Shown piece after piece: positions 51,181-60,427 of a stretch of DNA of 64,000 nucleotides. A model generated the notes under the pieces. That model worked only from the letters and a program-made list of their open reading frames with translations, did not search any database and was not told the DNA's origin. Source of the DNA: Caenibius sp. WL (GTDB taxonomy: Bacteria > Pseudomonadota > Alphaproteobacteria > Sphingomonadales > Sphingomonadaceae); assembly GCF_019803445.1 (NCBI RefSeq), contig NZ_CP081844.1:2988501-3052500 (forward strand), in the 5' to 3' direction. Position numbers and translations under genes: made by a program. Numbering within the stretch: the stretch's first letter is position 1; every line of letters begins with the position of its first letter.

Positions 51181-51210
51181 GCCCCTGTCCGCCTCCGGGC
51201 GAACAGGGGC
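51181..51210 (+). terminator. Terminator hairpin after the receptor gene
   Basis: GCCCCTGT (51181 to 51188) pairs with ACAGGGGC (51203 to 51210), with an inner CGCC/GGCG stem. The tail ATTTCC is short. Confidence 0.6.
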
Positions 51211-51340
51211 ATTTCCCCACATTTTCCGCACGCTGGCATATTCCCAAGCGTGAGAAACTCGGCATAGAACAGTCTAGGAAAGAGCGGGACAATCGGCGCG
51301 GACTCACCGCGGGCACAGCGCCTGATTTGGGGATGACGAA

Positions 51341-52702
51341 ATGACGGAAACAGACGCGCAGCCGGCACCTGCCCTCACCTCCCGGCAGGCGAATTTCGCT
51401 CTGGTGGTCTTTCTCCTCGCTTATGTCCTCTCGTTCGTCGACCGGCAGATCCTGGCGCTGATGGTCGATCCGATCCGGGAAGATCTCGGTCTCAGCGACA
51501 TCCAGATCGGGCTGCTCCAGGGGTTTGCCTTCGCGATCCTCTACGCCGTCATGGGCCTGCCTTTCGGGATGCTGGCCGACCGCGTTTCGCGGCGCAAGAT
51601 CATCGCCGCCGGGGTCATATTCTGGAGCTTCGCCACGGCGATGTGCGGCCTTGCCCGCAGCTTCGCCATGCTGTTCCTGGCACGGATCGGGGTTGGTGTC
51701 GGCGAAGCGGCCCTTTCGCCTGCGGCCCACTCCTATCTCAGCAGCGCCTTCCCGCGCGAAAAGCTGGGCCGCACCATGGCGATCTACAATCTCGGTGTGA
51801 CCGGGGGCACGGGTATCGCGCTGATCATCGGCGGGGCGGTGGTCCAACTCATCGCCAACAGCGGCAATGTCCATCTGCCCATCTTCGGGGAACTGCGCGC
51901 GTGGCAGACGGCATTCCTCGTGGTCGCCGCGCCGGGTGCGCTCATCACTTTGCTGGTGCTGGCAACAAAGGAACCGCCCCGGCAGGTCAACCGGGAAACC
52001 GGCAAGCACTCCGTCCCGCTGGGCGATGTCTTCCGCTATCTCTGGGCCAACCGCCGCACGTTTCTCAGCATCTATCTGTCCGCCGGGATGTTCGGCATCT
52101 ACGGTTACAGCCTTGCCGGGTGGTATCCCGCCCTGATGCAACGCAATTTCGGGCTCACCGCCGGGGAAGCCGGAACGATCCTCGGGCTCGCCTATGCGGT
52201 GATGGGCAGCGTGGGGCTGGTGACGGGCGGAATGCTGGCCGATCGGTTGGCCAAGAAAGGGTATTTCGATTCCAACCAGCGTGTCGTCGCCTGGGTCGGC
52301 GCGGCAGTGGTAATCCCGGCGGCCATAACGCCGCTGATGCCCAATATGACTCTGCTGACCCTGCTGCTGATTCCTTCCATCTTCCTGTTCTACAATTTCT
52401 TCGGCTGCTCCATCGCGGCGGTCCAGCTCGCATCGCCGCCTTCGATGCGCGGAACCAATTCCGCGATCTATCTGATGATCAACAGCTTCATCGGCCTTTC
52501 GGTCGGTTCGGTCGCCGCGCCGCTTACCAACGCCTATCTGTTCGGCGGGAAAGAACTGGCACTGTCTCTCGCGGTTGTCGCGGCCATCGGCTGCGGCTGC
52601 GCCGGGCTGTTCGCGCTCTGGGGCCTGCGTTCTTATGGCCAGCTTGCCGAACGGCAGGCTGTGCTGATTGCACAGCAGACGCAGGCGGTCGCCGCGACCT
52701 AG
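51341..52702 (+). CDS. MFS transporter, spinster-type
   Basis: A 453-residue protein with 12 membrane helices. YVLSFVDRQILALMVDPIREDLGLSDIQIGLLQGFAFAILYAVMGLPFGMLADRVSRRKII and GVGVGEAALSPAAHSYLSSAFPREKLGRTMAIYN are typical of spinster-like carriers common beside sphingomonad TonB receptors in catabolic loci. It probably carries the substrate across the inner membrane. It converges on the long steroid operon. Confidence 0.92.
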   Translation: MTETDAQPAPALTSRQANFALVVFLLAYVLSFVDRQILALMVDPIREDLGLSDIQIGLLQGFAFAILYAVMGLPFGMLADRVSRRKIIAAGVIFWSFATAMCGLARSFAMLFLARIGVGVGEAALSPAAHSYLSSAFPREKLGRTMAIYNLGVTGGTGIALIIGGAVVQLIANSGNVHLPIFGELRAWQTAFLVVAAPGALITLLVLATKEPPRQVNRETGKHSVPLGDVFRYLWANRRTFLSIYLSAGMFGIYGYSLAGWYPALMQRNFGLTAGEAGTILGLAYAVMGSVGLVTGGMLADRLAKKGYFDSNQRVVAWVGAAVVIPAAITPLMPNMTLLTLLLIPSIFLFYNFFGCSIAAVQLASPPSMRGTNSAIYLMINSFIGLSVGSVAAPLTNAYLFGGKELALSLAVVAAIGCGCAGLFALWGLRSYGQLAERQAVLIAQQTQAVAAT

Positions 52703-52721
52703 CGCCTTTCGCCAGCGCCGT

Positions 52722-54263
52722 TCAGGCGGTGTGCGCCAGTTCGTGCTTCAGCACTTTGCCCGCCGCGTTGCGCGGAAGATCGTCAACGAAGGCAACACTG
52801 CGCGGCACTTTGTAATTGGCCATATTGGCGCGCGACCAGGCGATGATGTCCTGCTCGCTCGCGACGGAATCGGGCCGCAGGACGATGAAAGCCTTACCCA
52901 CTTCACCCAGCCGCTCGTCCGCCATGCCGATCACCGCCACCATGGCGATCGCGGGATGGCGCGCCAACAGGCTTTCCACTTCCGCCGGATAGACGTTGAA
53001 GCCGCCGGAAATGTACATGTCCTTCAGTCGTCCGGTGATGCGCACATAGCCCGCATCGTCCATCGATCCGACATCGCCGGTATGCAGCCAGCCCTCGCCA
53101 TCGATCGCTTCGGCGGTGGCCTGCGGATCGTCGAGATAGCCCACCATCATCGCCGGGCCGCGCACGCGGATTTCACCGCTTTCACCGCGCGGCAATTCCT
53201 GCCCGTCCGGCCCCGCGATAATCACTTCGTTGCCCGGCAGCGCGCAGCCCACCGTGTTGGCGATCAGTTCCGCCGGATCGCCCGGCATGCAACTGGTGAT
53301 GACGGTGTATTCGCTCATCCCGTAAGCGGTGGTGAGGTCTTTCATGCCCAGTTCGTTACGGATGCGATCGATCAGCACCGCCGGAACCGAGGTGGAACCG
53401 CTGGTCCCCCCGCGCAGGGAAGAACTGTCGAACGGATGCTTTTCCCGCTCCGCCAGCAGCATCTGGAAAATCGTCGGCGGGCCGGGGAAGAAGGTGATCC
53501 GGTCCTGTTCGATATGGCGGATCACTTGGCTCACATCGAACTGCGCCATCGGATACATCACCGCGCCGGTGATGAGGCAGGCCACCCAGCCCACCTTGAA
53601 GCCGAAGCTGTGAAAGAACGGGTTGACGATCAGATACCGTTCGCCCCGCGAAAGGCCGGTGTTGGCCACCCACATCGCGATCTGCGGGATGACCCGGCCA
53701 TAGGTCATCATCACCCCCTTGGGCAGCCCGGTGGTGCCGGAGGTGAAGATCATGTCGGACACGATATCGGGATGCAGCGCATCGAACGCCGCCGTCACGG
53801 CAGGATCGTCCGCCCCTTTCCCGCTGGCGACGAAGGCGGCAAAGCCGGTGTCGAGCAGGACGGTTTCGGCGAGATCGGGCAAATCCTCATCCGCCAGCAG
53901 CGCGCGATAATCCTGCCCGAGGAATTCTTCGACCGTGAACAGCAGGCGGGAACGGGTGCGGCGCAGGATATCGCCTGCCTCGTGCCCCTTGAACCGGGTG
54001 TTGAGCGGGATCAGTGTGGCCCCGCAGATCATCAGGCCGATAGCGGCCACCACCCATTCGCGGCTGTTGGGCGCCCAGATGGCGATGCGGTCCCCTTCAC
54101 GGACCCCACGCAGCAAAAGGGCCGATGCCGCCGCGCGACATTGGCCCCATAGCTGGGTGAAACTCCAGGTTTCACCCTGTTCGACCAGCGCCGGGGCATC
54201 GCCCCAGCGCCGGGCAGCGAGCGCCGCCGCATGCGGAATGGTCTGCGGCAGCGCTTCCGCCAT
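52722..54263 (-). CDS. fadD3: FadD3-like acyl-CoA ligase (steroid C/D-ring acid:CoA)
   Basis: A 513-residue ATP-dependent CoA ligase: SDMIFTSGTTGLPKGVMMT (P-loop), AYGMSEYTVITS, WLHTGDVGSMDDAGYVRITGRLKDMYISGGFNVYP, NAAGKVLK (catalytic Lys). The NPFFHSFGFKVGW and FFPGPPTIFQMLL segments match my recollection of mycobacterial FadD3, which activates 3a-H-4a(3'-propanoate)-7a-methylhexahydro-1,5-indanedione (HIP). It is last in the operon, 2 bases after the thiolase gene. Confidence 0.85.
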   Translation of the reverse strand: MAEALPQTIPHAAALAARRWGDAPALVEQGETWSFTQLWGQCRAAASALLLRGVREGDRIAIWAPNSREWVVAAIGLMICGATLIPLNTRFKGHEAGDILRRTRSRLLFTVEEFLGQDYRALLADEDLPDLAETVLLDTGFAAFVASGKGADDPAVTAAFDALHPDIVSDMIFTSGTTGLPKGVMMTYGRVIPQIAMWVANTGLSRGERYLIVNPFFHSFGFKVGWVACLITGAVMYPMAQFDVSQVIRHIEQDRITFFPGPPTIFQMLLAEREKHPFDSSSLRGGTSGSTSVPAVLIDRIRNELGMKDLTTAYGMSEYTVITSCMPGDPAELIANTVGCALPGNEVIIAGPDGQELPRGESGEIRVRGPAMMVGYLDDPQATAEAIDGEGWLHTGDVGSMDDAGYVRITGRLKDMYISGGFNVYPAEVESLLARHPAIAMVAVIGMADERLGEVGKAFIVLRPDSVASEQDIIAWSRANMANYKVPRSVAFVDDLPRNAAGKVLKHELAHTA

Positions 54264-54265
54264 TG

Positions 54266-55468
54266 TCAGGCGACTTCGAACAGCCCCGCAGCGCCCATGC
54301 CGCCCGCGATGCACATCGAAGCAACGACATACTTCACGCCGCGGCGCTTGCCTTCGATCAGCGCGTGGCCGACAAGGCGGCTGCCGGTCATGCCGAACGG
54401 GTGGCCGATGGCGATACCGCCGCCGTTGACGTTCAGCTTTTCAGGATCGATGCCCAGCTTCTGCTGGCAGTACACGGCCTGCGAAGCGAAAGCTTCGTTG
54501 ATTTCCCACAGGCCGATATCCTCGATCTTGAGACCGGCGCGTTCCAGCAGCTTCGGAATGGCGAAGACCGGGCCGATGCCCATTTCGTCCGCGCCGCAGC
54601 CGGCAACCTGGAACCCGCGATAGATGCCCAAAACCGGCAGGTTTTCCTTCTGCGCGGTGGCCAGATCCATCACGACCTGTGCCGAAGCGCCATCGGAAAG
54701 CTGGCTGGCGTTGCCTGCGGTGACGTTCTTGCCTTCCTGAATGACAAGGCCGTTCTTGAACACCGGCTTCAGTTCGGCCAGCTTTTCGTAAGTCGTGCCT
54801 GTACGGACGCCTTCGTCCTTGGTCAGCGTGACTTCTTCCTTGCCGGTTTCGTTGCCTTCCTTGTCGAACAGCGCCTTGGTGACGGTGATCGGCACGATCT
54901 CGTCATCGAACTTGCCTGCTTCCTGCGCGGCGGCGGCCCGCTGCTGGCTGAGCGCGGCAAAACGGTCCTGCGCTTCGCGGCTGATGTTGTAGCGATCGGC
55001 CACCACTTCGGCGGTTTCGATCATCACCATGTAGGCGTAGGGATCGTGTTCCTTCACGAATTCGGAGCGGTTGCGCCACTGCGGCGCATGCTTGTTGATC
55101 GTGAGCGAGACGTTTTCCGTGCCGCAGGCCAGCGCCACGTCGATTTCGTTGGCGATGATGCCGCGCGCCGCGAAAGCGATGGCGTTGAGGCCCGAGGAAC
55201 ACTTGCGGTCCATCGTGAAGCCGGCGGTCGTATCCGGCAGGACCGAACCATGCACGGCCAGGCGGCCGAGGTTGTAGCTCTGCGTGTTCCACTGGTTGGC
55301 ACAGCCCATGTACACGTCATCGACGCGTGCCGGATCGATGCCCGCACGTTCGATCGCGGCGTTGACGACATGAGCAGCCATCAGCGGTGCCTCGGTGTCG
55401 TTGAACGCACCGCGATAGGCTTTGCCAACGGCGGTCCGGGCGGTGGATACGATAGCTGCTTCGCGCAT
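54266..55468 (-). CDS. Thiolase (acetyl-CoA C-acyltransferase)
   Basis: A 400-residue thiolase from ATG 55468. The active-site Cys is in DRKCSSGLNAIA, His in NGGGIAIGHPFGMTGSR, and the second Cys in VASMCIAGGMGA. It cleaves a 3-ketoacyl-CoA with CoA. It differs from the FadA6-like thiolase at 60973 and is closer to general degradative thiolases (FadA5/FadA2 group). It lies between the isomerase and the FadD3-like gene. Confidence 0.93.
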   Translation of the reverse strand: MREAAIVSTARTAVGKAYRGAFNDTEAPLMAAHVVNAAIERAGIDPARVDDVYMGCANQWNTQSYNLGRLAVHGSVLPDTTAGFTMDRKCSSGLNAIAFAARGIIANEIDVALACGTENVSLTINKHAPQWRNRSEFVKEHDPYAYMVMIETAEVVADRYNISREAQDRFAALSQQRAAAAQEAGKFDDEIVPITVTKALFDKEGNETGKEEVTLTKDEGVRTGTTYEKLAELKPVFKNGLVIQEGKNVTAGNASQLSDGASAQVVMDLATAQKENLPVLGIYRGFQVAGCGADEMGIGPVFAIPKLLERAGLKIEDIGLWEINEAFASQAVYCQQKLGIDPEKLNVNGGGIAIGHPFGMTGSRLVGHALIEGKRRGVKYVVASMCIAGGMGAAGLFEVA

Positions 55469-55482
55469 ATGCAATTCCCTGA

Positions 55483-55857
55483 TTAAAAGCCGTGCATGTT
55501 GGTGGGGCCCCAATAGGCCCGCATTTCGATGACTTCGTTGGCATCGTTGAAGCGGAATGTGTCGATCACGTCGATCCGCTTGTCGCTACCTTCGTAATGG
55601 AGGTTAACCGAGAAGGGGAACACCGCATAGTCCTGCACCACGCGGACCGGCCCTTCCAGCTTGAGCTTCGCGCCGGTCTTCATCGATTCCGCATAGAACG
55701 CGCGGATCGCTTCACGGCCGACATGCTTGGGCGTGCCGATCGGATCTTCGACCGTGGCGTCTTCGGCATAGAGCGCGGCGACGCGGTCCGGGCTGCCGGC
55801 ACCGAATGCGGCGACATATTCTTCCACTGCGGCGGCCATCTTGGCTGGATCGGGCAT
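55483..55857 (-). CDS. Delta5-3-ketosteroid isomerase (NTF2 fold)
   Basis: A 124-residue product from ATG 55857 behind GGAGTAGGA, matching the 125-residue Comamonas enzyme. In this numbering the catalytic residues fall exactly at Tyr14 (VEEYVAAF), Asp38 (ATVEDPIG) and Asp99 (DVIDTFRF). It moves the double bond of 3-oxo-delta5 steroids to delta4. The frame is open to 56010, where an N-terminal stretch looks like a signal peptide, but its codons are less GC-rich. It is in an operon with MaoC and thiolase genes. Confidence 0.88.
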   Translation of the reverse strand: MPDPAKMAAAVEEYVAAFGAGSPDRVAALYAEDATVEDPIGTPKHVGREAIRAFYAESMKTGAKLKLEGPVRVVQDYAVFPFSVNLHYEGSDKRIDVIDTFRFNDANEVIEMRAYWGPTNMHGF

Positions 55858-56017
55858 TGTCCTACTCCGTTGTATCGCGGTTGCGGCACCGCCGCTCGCG
55901 GATGGTGGTTCACTCTGCAAAAGCTCGTCCGCCGCCGTGGCGGGCGGATTGGCGAAAACGGCCGTCATCAAGCACGTGATGCCCGCAGCAGCCGTTTTCA
56001 AGCCCGTCATTATCCCT

Positions 56018-56479
56018 TTACTCGGGGAAATAGCGATTGATCGTATCGACGACGCAGGCCGGGCGGTCCTTGCCTTCGATTTCGATCGTCACGCGGATGA
56101 CGGCCTGGATCGCGCCGCCCTTCACTTCTTCCACCGAAACGATTTCGCCGGTGCCGCGAATGCGCGAGCCGACAACCACCGGATTGAGGAAGCGGGTCTT
56201 GTCCATGCCGACGTTCACCCCAGCGGAAAAACCGCGCACGTCGATCATCTGCGGCATGAACATGTTGACCAGGCTCAGCGTCAGATAGCCGTGGGCGATC
56301 GTCGCGCCGAAGGGGCCGTCCTTGGCTTTCACCGGATCGACGTGGATCCACTGGTGATCGCCTGTGCAATCGGCGAAGGCATCGATCCGGTCCTGTTCGA
56401 TAGTCAGCCATTCGCTGGGTTCCAGCGCCGTGCCTTCCTTGCCGACGAGATCGCGCGGGCTTTCGAAGATGATTGCCAT
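56018..56479 (-). CDS. MaoC-type (R)-enoyl-CoA hydratase
   Basis: A 153-residue hot-dog-fold protein with the hydratase signature FADCTGDHQWIHVDP (Asp and His of the catalytic pair) and FGATIAHGYLTLSL. It hydrates an enoyl-CoA in a side-chain or ring-opening step. It starts 3 bases after the IpdF-like gene stop. Stand-alone MaoC proteins of this length (HtdZ-like) are common in cholesterol-degrading actinobacteria. Confidence 0.9.
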   Translation of the reverse strand: MAIIFESPRDLVGKEGTALEPSEWLTIEQDRIDAFADCTGDHQWIHVDPVKAKDGPFGATIAHGYLTLSLVNMFMPQMIDVRGFSAGVNVGMDKTRFLNPVVVGSRIRGTGEIVSVEEVKGGAIQAVIRVTIEIEGKDRPACVVDTINRYFPE

Positions 56480-56482
56480 GGA

Positions 56483-57265
56483 TCAGGCCCTCTGGCTGGA
56501 AACAGAAACGATTTCGCCGGTCATGTACGAGGCGAGATCGCTGGCCAGGAACATCATCACGTTGGCGATTTCCCACACTTCGGCCGGGCGCTTGAACGCT
56601 TCGCGTTCCACCAGCTTGTCCAGCGTTTCCTGCGTCGTCACCTTGGCGAGGAACGGGTGCATCGCCAGCGAAGGCGACACCGCGTTGATGCGCACGCCGT
56701 ATTCGGCGGCTTCGATGGCCGAGCAGCGGGTGAAGGCCATCACGCCAGCCTTAGCCGCGGCATAGTGCGCCTGGCCCTTCTGCGCGCGCCAGCCGAGCAC
56801 CGAAGCGTTGTTGACCATCGCGCCCGACTTCGCCGCATACATCGTCGGCAGGAAAGCGCGGGTCATGCGGAACAGGCTGGTCAGCGTCACGTCAAGCACG
56901 CGGTGCCACTGGTCGTCGGTCATGTCGACGACATCGACTTCACCGCCGAGACCGGCGTTGTTGATCAGCACATCGACTTTGCCGAGCGCGGCCAGCGCGC
57001 CATCACGCAGGCCCTGCACGTTGTCTTCGTTGGTCACGTCGCACACGTAGGTCGCCGGGCGTTCGCATTTCAGCTCGTCGGCAATGCGATCCGCCGCTTC
57101 GCCCAGACGGCGTTCGTGGAAATCGCTGATCAGCACCTTGGCGCCTTCTTCGACGGCACGCTTGGCGGCGGCATAGCCAATGCCGGTGCCCGCCGCGGCG
57201 GTGATGACGACAGTCTTGCCTTTCAGCAGGTCGCGGGGTTCAGGATAAACGGGAATCAGGCTCAT
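56483..57265 (-). CDS. ipdF: IpdF-like SDR, hydroxy-HIP-CoA dehydrogenase
   Basis: A 260-residue SDR with TVVITAAAGTGIGYAAAKRA (TAAAGTGIG in place of the usual TGxxxGIG), LISDFHERRLGE, NNASVLGWRAQKGQAHYAAAKAG (Ser and YxxxK) and the end YMTGEIVSVSSQRA. These segments are those I recall for mycobacterial IpdF (Rv3559c), which oxidises 5-hydroxy-HIP-CoA in steroid ring degradation. It overlaps the FadE30-like gene by four bases. Confidence 0.85.
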   Translation of the reverse strand: MSLIPVYPEPRDLLKGKTVVITAAAGTGIGYAAAKRAVEEGAKVLISDFHERRLGEAADRIADELKCERPATYVCDVTNEDNVQGLRDGALAALGKVDVLINNAGLGGEVDVVDMTDDQWHRVLDVTLTSLFRMTRAFLPTMYAAKSGAMVNNASVLGWRAQKGQAHYAAAKAGVMAFTRCSAIEAAEYGVRINAVSPSLAMHPFLAKVTTQETLDKLVEREAFKRPAEVWEIANVMMFLASDLASYMTGEIVSVSSQRA

Positions 57266-58440
57266 TTGTCACCTCTGGGTTCGCGGGGCAGGCCAAGGCC
57301 GCGTTCCGCGATGATATTGCGTTGAATCTGGTTGGTACCGCCGTAGATCGTGTCCGAACGGCCGAACAGGAACATGTTGGGCAGCGCGCTCCATTCGTAT
57401 TCCTCGCCTTCTGCGATCTCGCCAGCCTGGCCGAGAACGTCCATGGCCAGTTCGCCAAGATCGCGGCGCCAGGTGGCCCACTGGATCTTGTAGGTCAGCG
57501 CCGCGCCATCGATCTGGGCGGTATCGGCATTCGACAGCATCCGCAGCGCGCCATAGCGCATCAGGCGCAGGCCGATTTCGGCCTTGGCGATGCGCTGGCG
57601 GACTATGGCATCCTTGGCCAGGCCGTTGGCCTTGGCTGCTTCGATGATGGCGTCCAGTTCGTTGCGGAAGCCCATCTGCTGCCCCAGCGTGGACACGCCG
57701 CGTTCGAACGCCAGCAGGCCCATCGCCACGCGCCAGCCATCGCCGGGCGTGCCGATCAGGCTGTCAGCCGGGCAACGGGCATCTTCGAAGAAGGTCTCGT
57801 TGAATTCGGCATCGCCGTTGATCTGCTTGATCGGGCGAACCTCGACCCCCGGCTGATGCATATCCATCATCAGGAAGGTCAGGCCCTTCGGCCCCTTGGA
57901 GCCTTCCTCGCTGCGGGCAACGACGAAAATCCAGTCTGAATAGTGCGCGAGGCTGGTCCAGACCTTCTGGCCGTTGACCACCCATTCATCGCCTTCCAGC
58001 CGCGCCTTGGTGCGGACATTGGCGAGGTCCGAACCCGCGTTGGGCTCGGAATAGCCTTGGCACCAGATTTGCGTGCCGTTGGCGATGCCGGGCAGGAACT
58101 TGGCTTTCTGCTCTTCCGTGCCGAACGCCAGGATCGTCGGCCCGGCCAGTTCCACGCCAATGTGGTTGGCGCGGTTCGGGCCGCCCGCACGGGCATATTC
58201 TTCCGCGAAGATCACCTGCTGCGCGATGGTGGCGTTGCGGCCACCCCATTCTTCCGGCCAGCCGATCACCGACCAGCGGTTTTCCGCCAGCCGCTGTTCC
58301 CAGTCCTTGCGCCGTTCGATCATGCTGTTCATCCCGGGCAGGCCCTTGATGTCAGCGAAATCGCCGTTCAACTGGCTTTGCAGCCAGTCGGCGCATTCGG
58401 CGCGGAATTCTTCTTCCGCCTGCGAAAAGCCCAGCTTCAT
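57262..58440 (-). CDS. fadE30: FadE30-like acyl-CoA dehydrogenase
   Basis: A 392-residue ACAD with WCQGYSEPNAGSDLANVRT, GQKVWTSLAHYSDW and FERGVSTLGQQMG. These match FadE30 (Rv3560c), which forms the double bond in the HIP-CoA side chain and lies next to ipdF in mycobacteria. The C-terminal IYGGTNQIQRNIIAER has Gly where YEGT enzymes have the catalytic Glu. It overlaps both neighbours by four bases, pointing to a coupled block with the small subunit at 58437. Confidence 0.88.
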   Translation of the reverse strand: MKLGFSQAEEEFRAECADWLQSQLNGDFADIKGLPGMNSMIERRKDWEQRLAENRWSVIGWPEEWGGRNATIAQQVIFAEEYARAGGPNRANHIGVELAGPTILAFGTEEQKAKFLPGIANGTQIWCQGYSEPNAGSDLANVRTKARLEGDEWVVNGQKVWTSLAHYSDWIFVVARSEEGSKGPKGLTFLMMDMHQPGVEVRPIKQINGDAEFNETFFEDARCPADSLIGTPGDGWRVAMGLLAFERGVSTLGQQMGFRNELDAIIEAAKANGLAKDAIVRQRIAKAEIGLRLMRYGALRMLSNADTAQIDGAALTYKIQWATWRRDLGELAMDVLGQAGEIAEGEEYEWSALPNMFLFGRSDTIYGGTNQIQRNIIAERGLGLPREPRGDK

Positions 58441-59492
58441 GCCGCCTCTCCCATGATCAGAGCGGCAACCTGTTCGCGGTGCCAATCACCATTGCCATAC
58501 ATGCTCAGGATCGAGCGGGCGCGCTTGAAGAACAGATGGGTATCGTGTTCCCAGGTGAACCCGATCCCGCCGTGAAGCTGGATCATGTTGCCCGCGCACA
58601 TGAAGTAGGTGTCGGCGCAGAAGCTCTTGGCCGAATGGAGCGCCAGTTGCGCCTCGTCCGAACCTTCGTCCACCGCGCAAGCCGCCCAATATACCGCCGA
58701 GCGCGCCTGTTCGATATCCACCATCATGTCCGCCAGGCGATGCTTGTACGCCTGATACGAACCGATCTGGCGGCCGAATTGTACGCGTTCCAGCGAATAG
58801 GCCACCGTGCGGTCGAGCGTTTCCTGCGCCCCGCCCAGAGCTTCGGCTGCAAGGCAAATCCACGCCCCGGCCTGCAGCGCATGGCGCGCCGCGGCGGCAT
58901 CGGCCAGCGGTTCCGCCTCCACCCCTGCCAGCGAAACGGTGGCGAGCGGACGGGTCTGATCCATCGTGGTGTGGCTGATGGCCGAAACGCCCGGCATATC
59001 CTTGCGCACAATCCACGCGCCATCGTCTCCGATGAACACGAACAGATCGGCGGACGCACCATGCGGCACGAACTGCACATCGCCGGTCAGCGTGTTGCCC
59101 GCCACGGTGAGGCCGTGGATGCCCTGCGATGCGGCGATCGTTTCGCCGCTCACCAGCCTGGGCAGCCATTGCGCCTTCTGTTCCTCGCTCCCACCCGCCG
59201 CGATGGCGCGGGCGGCGGTGGCGAGACCGAGCAGCGGCAGAGCAGCGACTTGCGCGCCAGCCGCTTCGGCGACAATGGCGAATTCGACCATGCCGAGCCC
59301 TGCCCCGCCGAAATCTTCCGGCAGGCCGACACCGGCAAGGCCGAGTTCGGTGCAGAACGCCGTCCACAGTTCCCGGTCGATCCCGTCCGCTTCCATGGCG
59401 GCGCGGGTGCGTTCACTGGTGGCATTGTCCTTGAAGAAGGCTTGGACCGTCTCCGCGATCATCGCCTGTTCGTCGGTGAAGGCGAACTCCAT
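58437..59492 (-). CDS. Acyl-CoA dehydrogenase, small partner subunit
   Basis: A 351-residue ACAD, shorter than the family norm. It has EFAFTDEQAMIAETVQAFFKDN, QFGRQIGSYQAYKHRLADMM and MIQLHGGIGFTWEHDTHLFFKRA. Its stop overlaps the start of the FadE30-like gene by four bases, so the two probably make one heteromeric enzyme. Confidence 0.88.
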   Translation of the reverse strand: MEFAFTDEQAMIAETVQAFFKDNATSERTRAAMEADGIDRELWTAFCTELGLAGVGLPEDFGGAGLGMVEFAIVAEAAGAQVAALPLLGLATAARAIAAGGSEEQKAQWLPRLVSGETIAASQGIHGLTVAGNTLTGDVQFVPHGASADLFVFIGDDGAWIVRKDMPGVSAISHTTMDQTRPLATVSLAGVEAEPLADAAAARHALQAGAWICLAAEALGGAQETLDRTVAYSLERVQFGRQIGSYQAYKHRLADMMVDIEQARSAVYWAACAVDEGSDEAQLALHSAKSFCADTYFMCAGNMIQLHGGIGFTWEHDTHLFFKRARSILSMYGNGDWHREQVAALIMGEAA

Positions 59493-59495
59493 GGC

Positions 59496-60401
59496 TCAGC
59501 CGGCCCCGTAAACGGGCTTGGCCGGTTCGCGCTGTTCGATCAGCTTGCGCACGATCGGATCGAGTTCGCCGGCTTCGAAGCGGGCGCCCTTGTCGAAATT
59601 CGGGCTGTCGGTCCAACCCTGCGACAGGAAGATATTGCCGCCTTTCAGCTCGAACACCTGGCCAGTCACGCCCTTGGACTGTTCCGACACCAGATAGGCC
59701 ACCAGCGGAGCCATGTTTTCCGGTGCGAATTCGTCGAACGCGCCTTCAGCCACGTCCATGTCGAACGCGCCGGTATCGGTCATGCGGGTGCGGGCATTGG
59801 GGGCCAGCGCGTTGGCGGTGATGCCGAGGCGGGCCAGTTCAACCGCCTGAACCAGCGTCAGCGTGGCGATGCCGCCCTTGGCTGTCGCGTAAGCCGACTG
59901 GCCGACGGAGCCCTGCAGGCCCGCGCCGCTGGTGGTGTTGATGATGCGCGCATCGACCGGGTTGCCGGCCTTCGACTGGGCACGCCAGTATTCGGCGGCA
60001 TGGCGGCTGGTGCAGAAATGGCCGCGCAGGTGCACGCGGATCACCGCATCCCATTCTTCCGGGGTGCAGGTGAAGAACATACGGTCACGCACGAAACCGG
60101 CATTGTTGACCACGGCATGCAGCGCGCCGAAATTGTCGAGCGCGGCTTCCACCATGCGCTTGCCCGCGTCCCAATCGGCCACGTCATCGGTGTTGGCCAC
60201 CGCTTCGCCGCCCATGGCGCGGATTTCGTCCACGACCTGTTCGGCCGCGCCCTTGGTCAAACCTTCTTCGCCATGCGTGCCAACGCCAAGGTCGTTGACC
60301 ACGACCTTGCAGCCTTCGGCAGCCAGACCCAGTGCATAGGCCTTGCCCAGACCGTTCCCGGCCCCGGTCACGATTGCCACGCGTCCTTCGCAAATACCCA
60401 C
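59496..60401 (-). CDS. SDR, Rv3548c-like / HSD17B4-like hydroxyacyl-CoA dehydrogenase
   Basis: A 301-residue SDR: EGRVAIVTGAGNGLGKAYALGLAAEG, VVVNDLGVGTHGEE, NNAGFVRDRMF, NTTSGAGLQGSVGQSAYATAKGG (Ser and YxxxK). It closely resembles my recollection of Rv3548c, an SDR of the mycobacterial cholesterol regulon, and the dehydrogenase domain of MFE-2. It probably oxidises a 3-hydroxyacyl-CoA made by the MaoC hydratase. It ends 3 bases before the ACAD small subunit. Confidence 0.88.
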   Translation of the reverse strand: MGICEGRVAIVTGAGNGLGKAYALGLAAEGCKVVVNDLGVGTHGEEGLTKGAAEQVVDEIRAMGGEAVANTDDVADWDAGKRMVEAALDNFGALHAVVNNAGFVRDRMFFTCTPEEWDAVIRVHLRGHFCTSRHAAEYWRAQSKAGNPVDARIINTTSGAGLQGSVGQSAYATAKGGIATLTLVQAVELARLGITANALAPNARTRMTDTGAFDMDVAEGAFDEFAPENMAPLVAYLVSEQSKGVTGQVFELKGGNIFLSQGWTDSPNFDKGARFEAGELDPIVRKLIEQREPAKPVYGAG

Positions 60402-60427
60402 TTCGTTACTCCTTCAAATCCAGCAGA

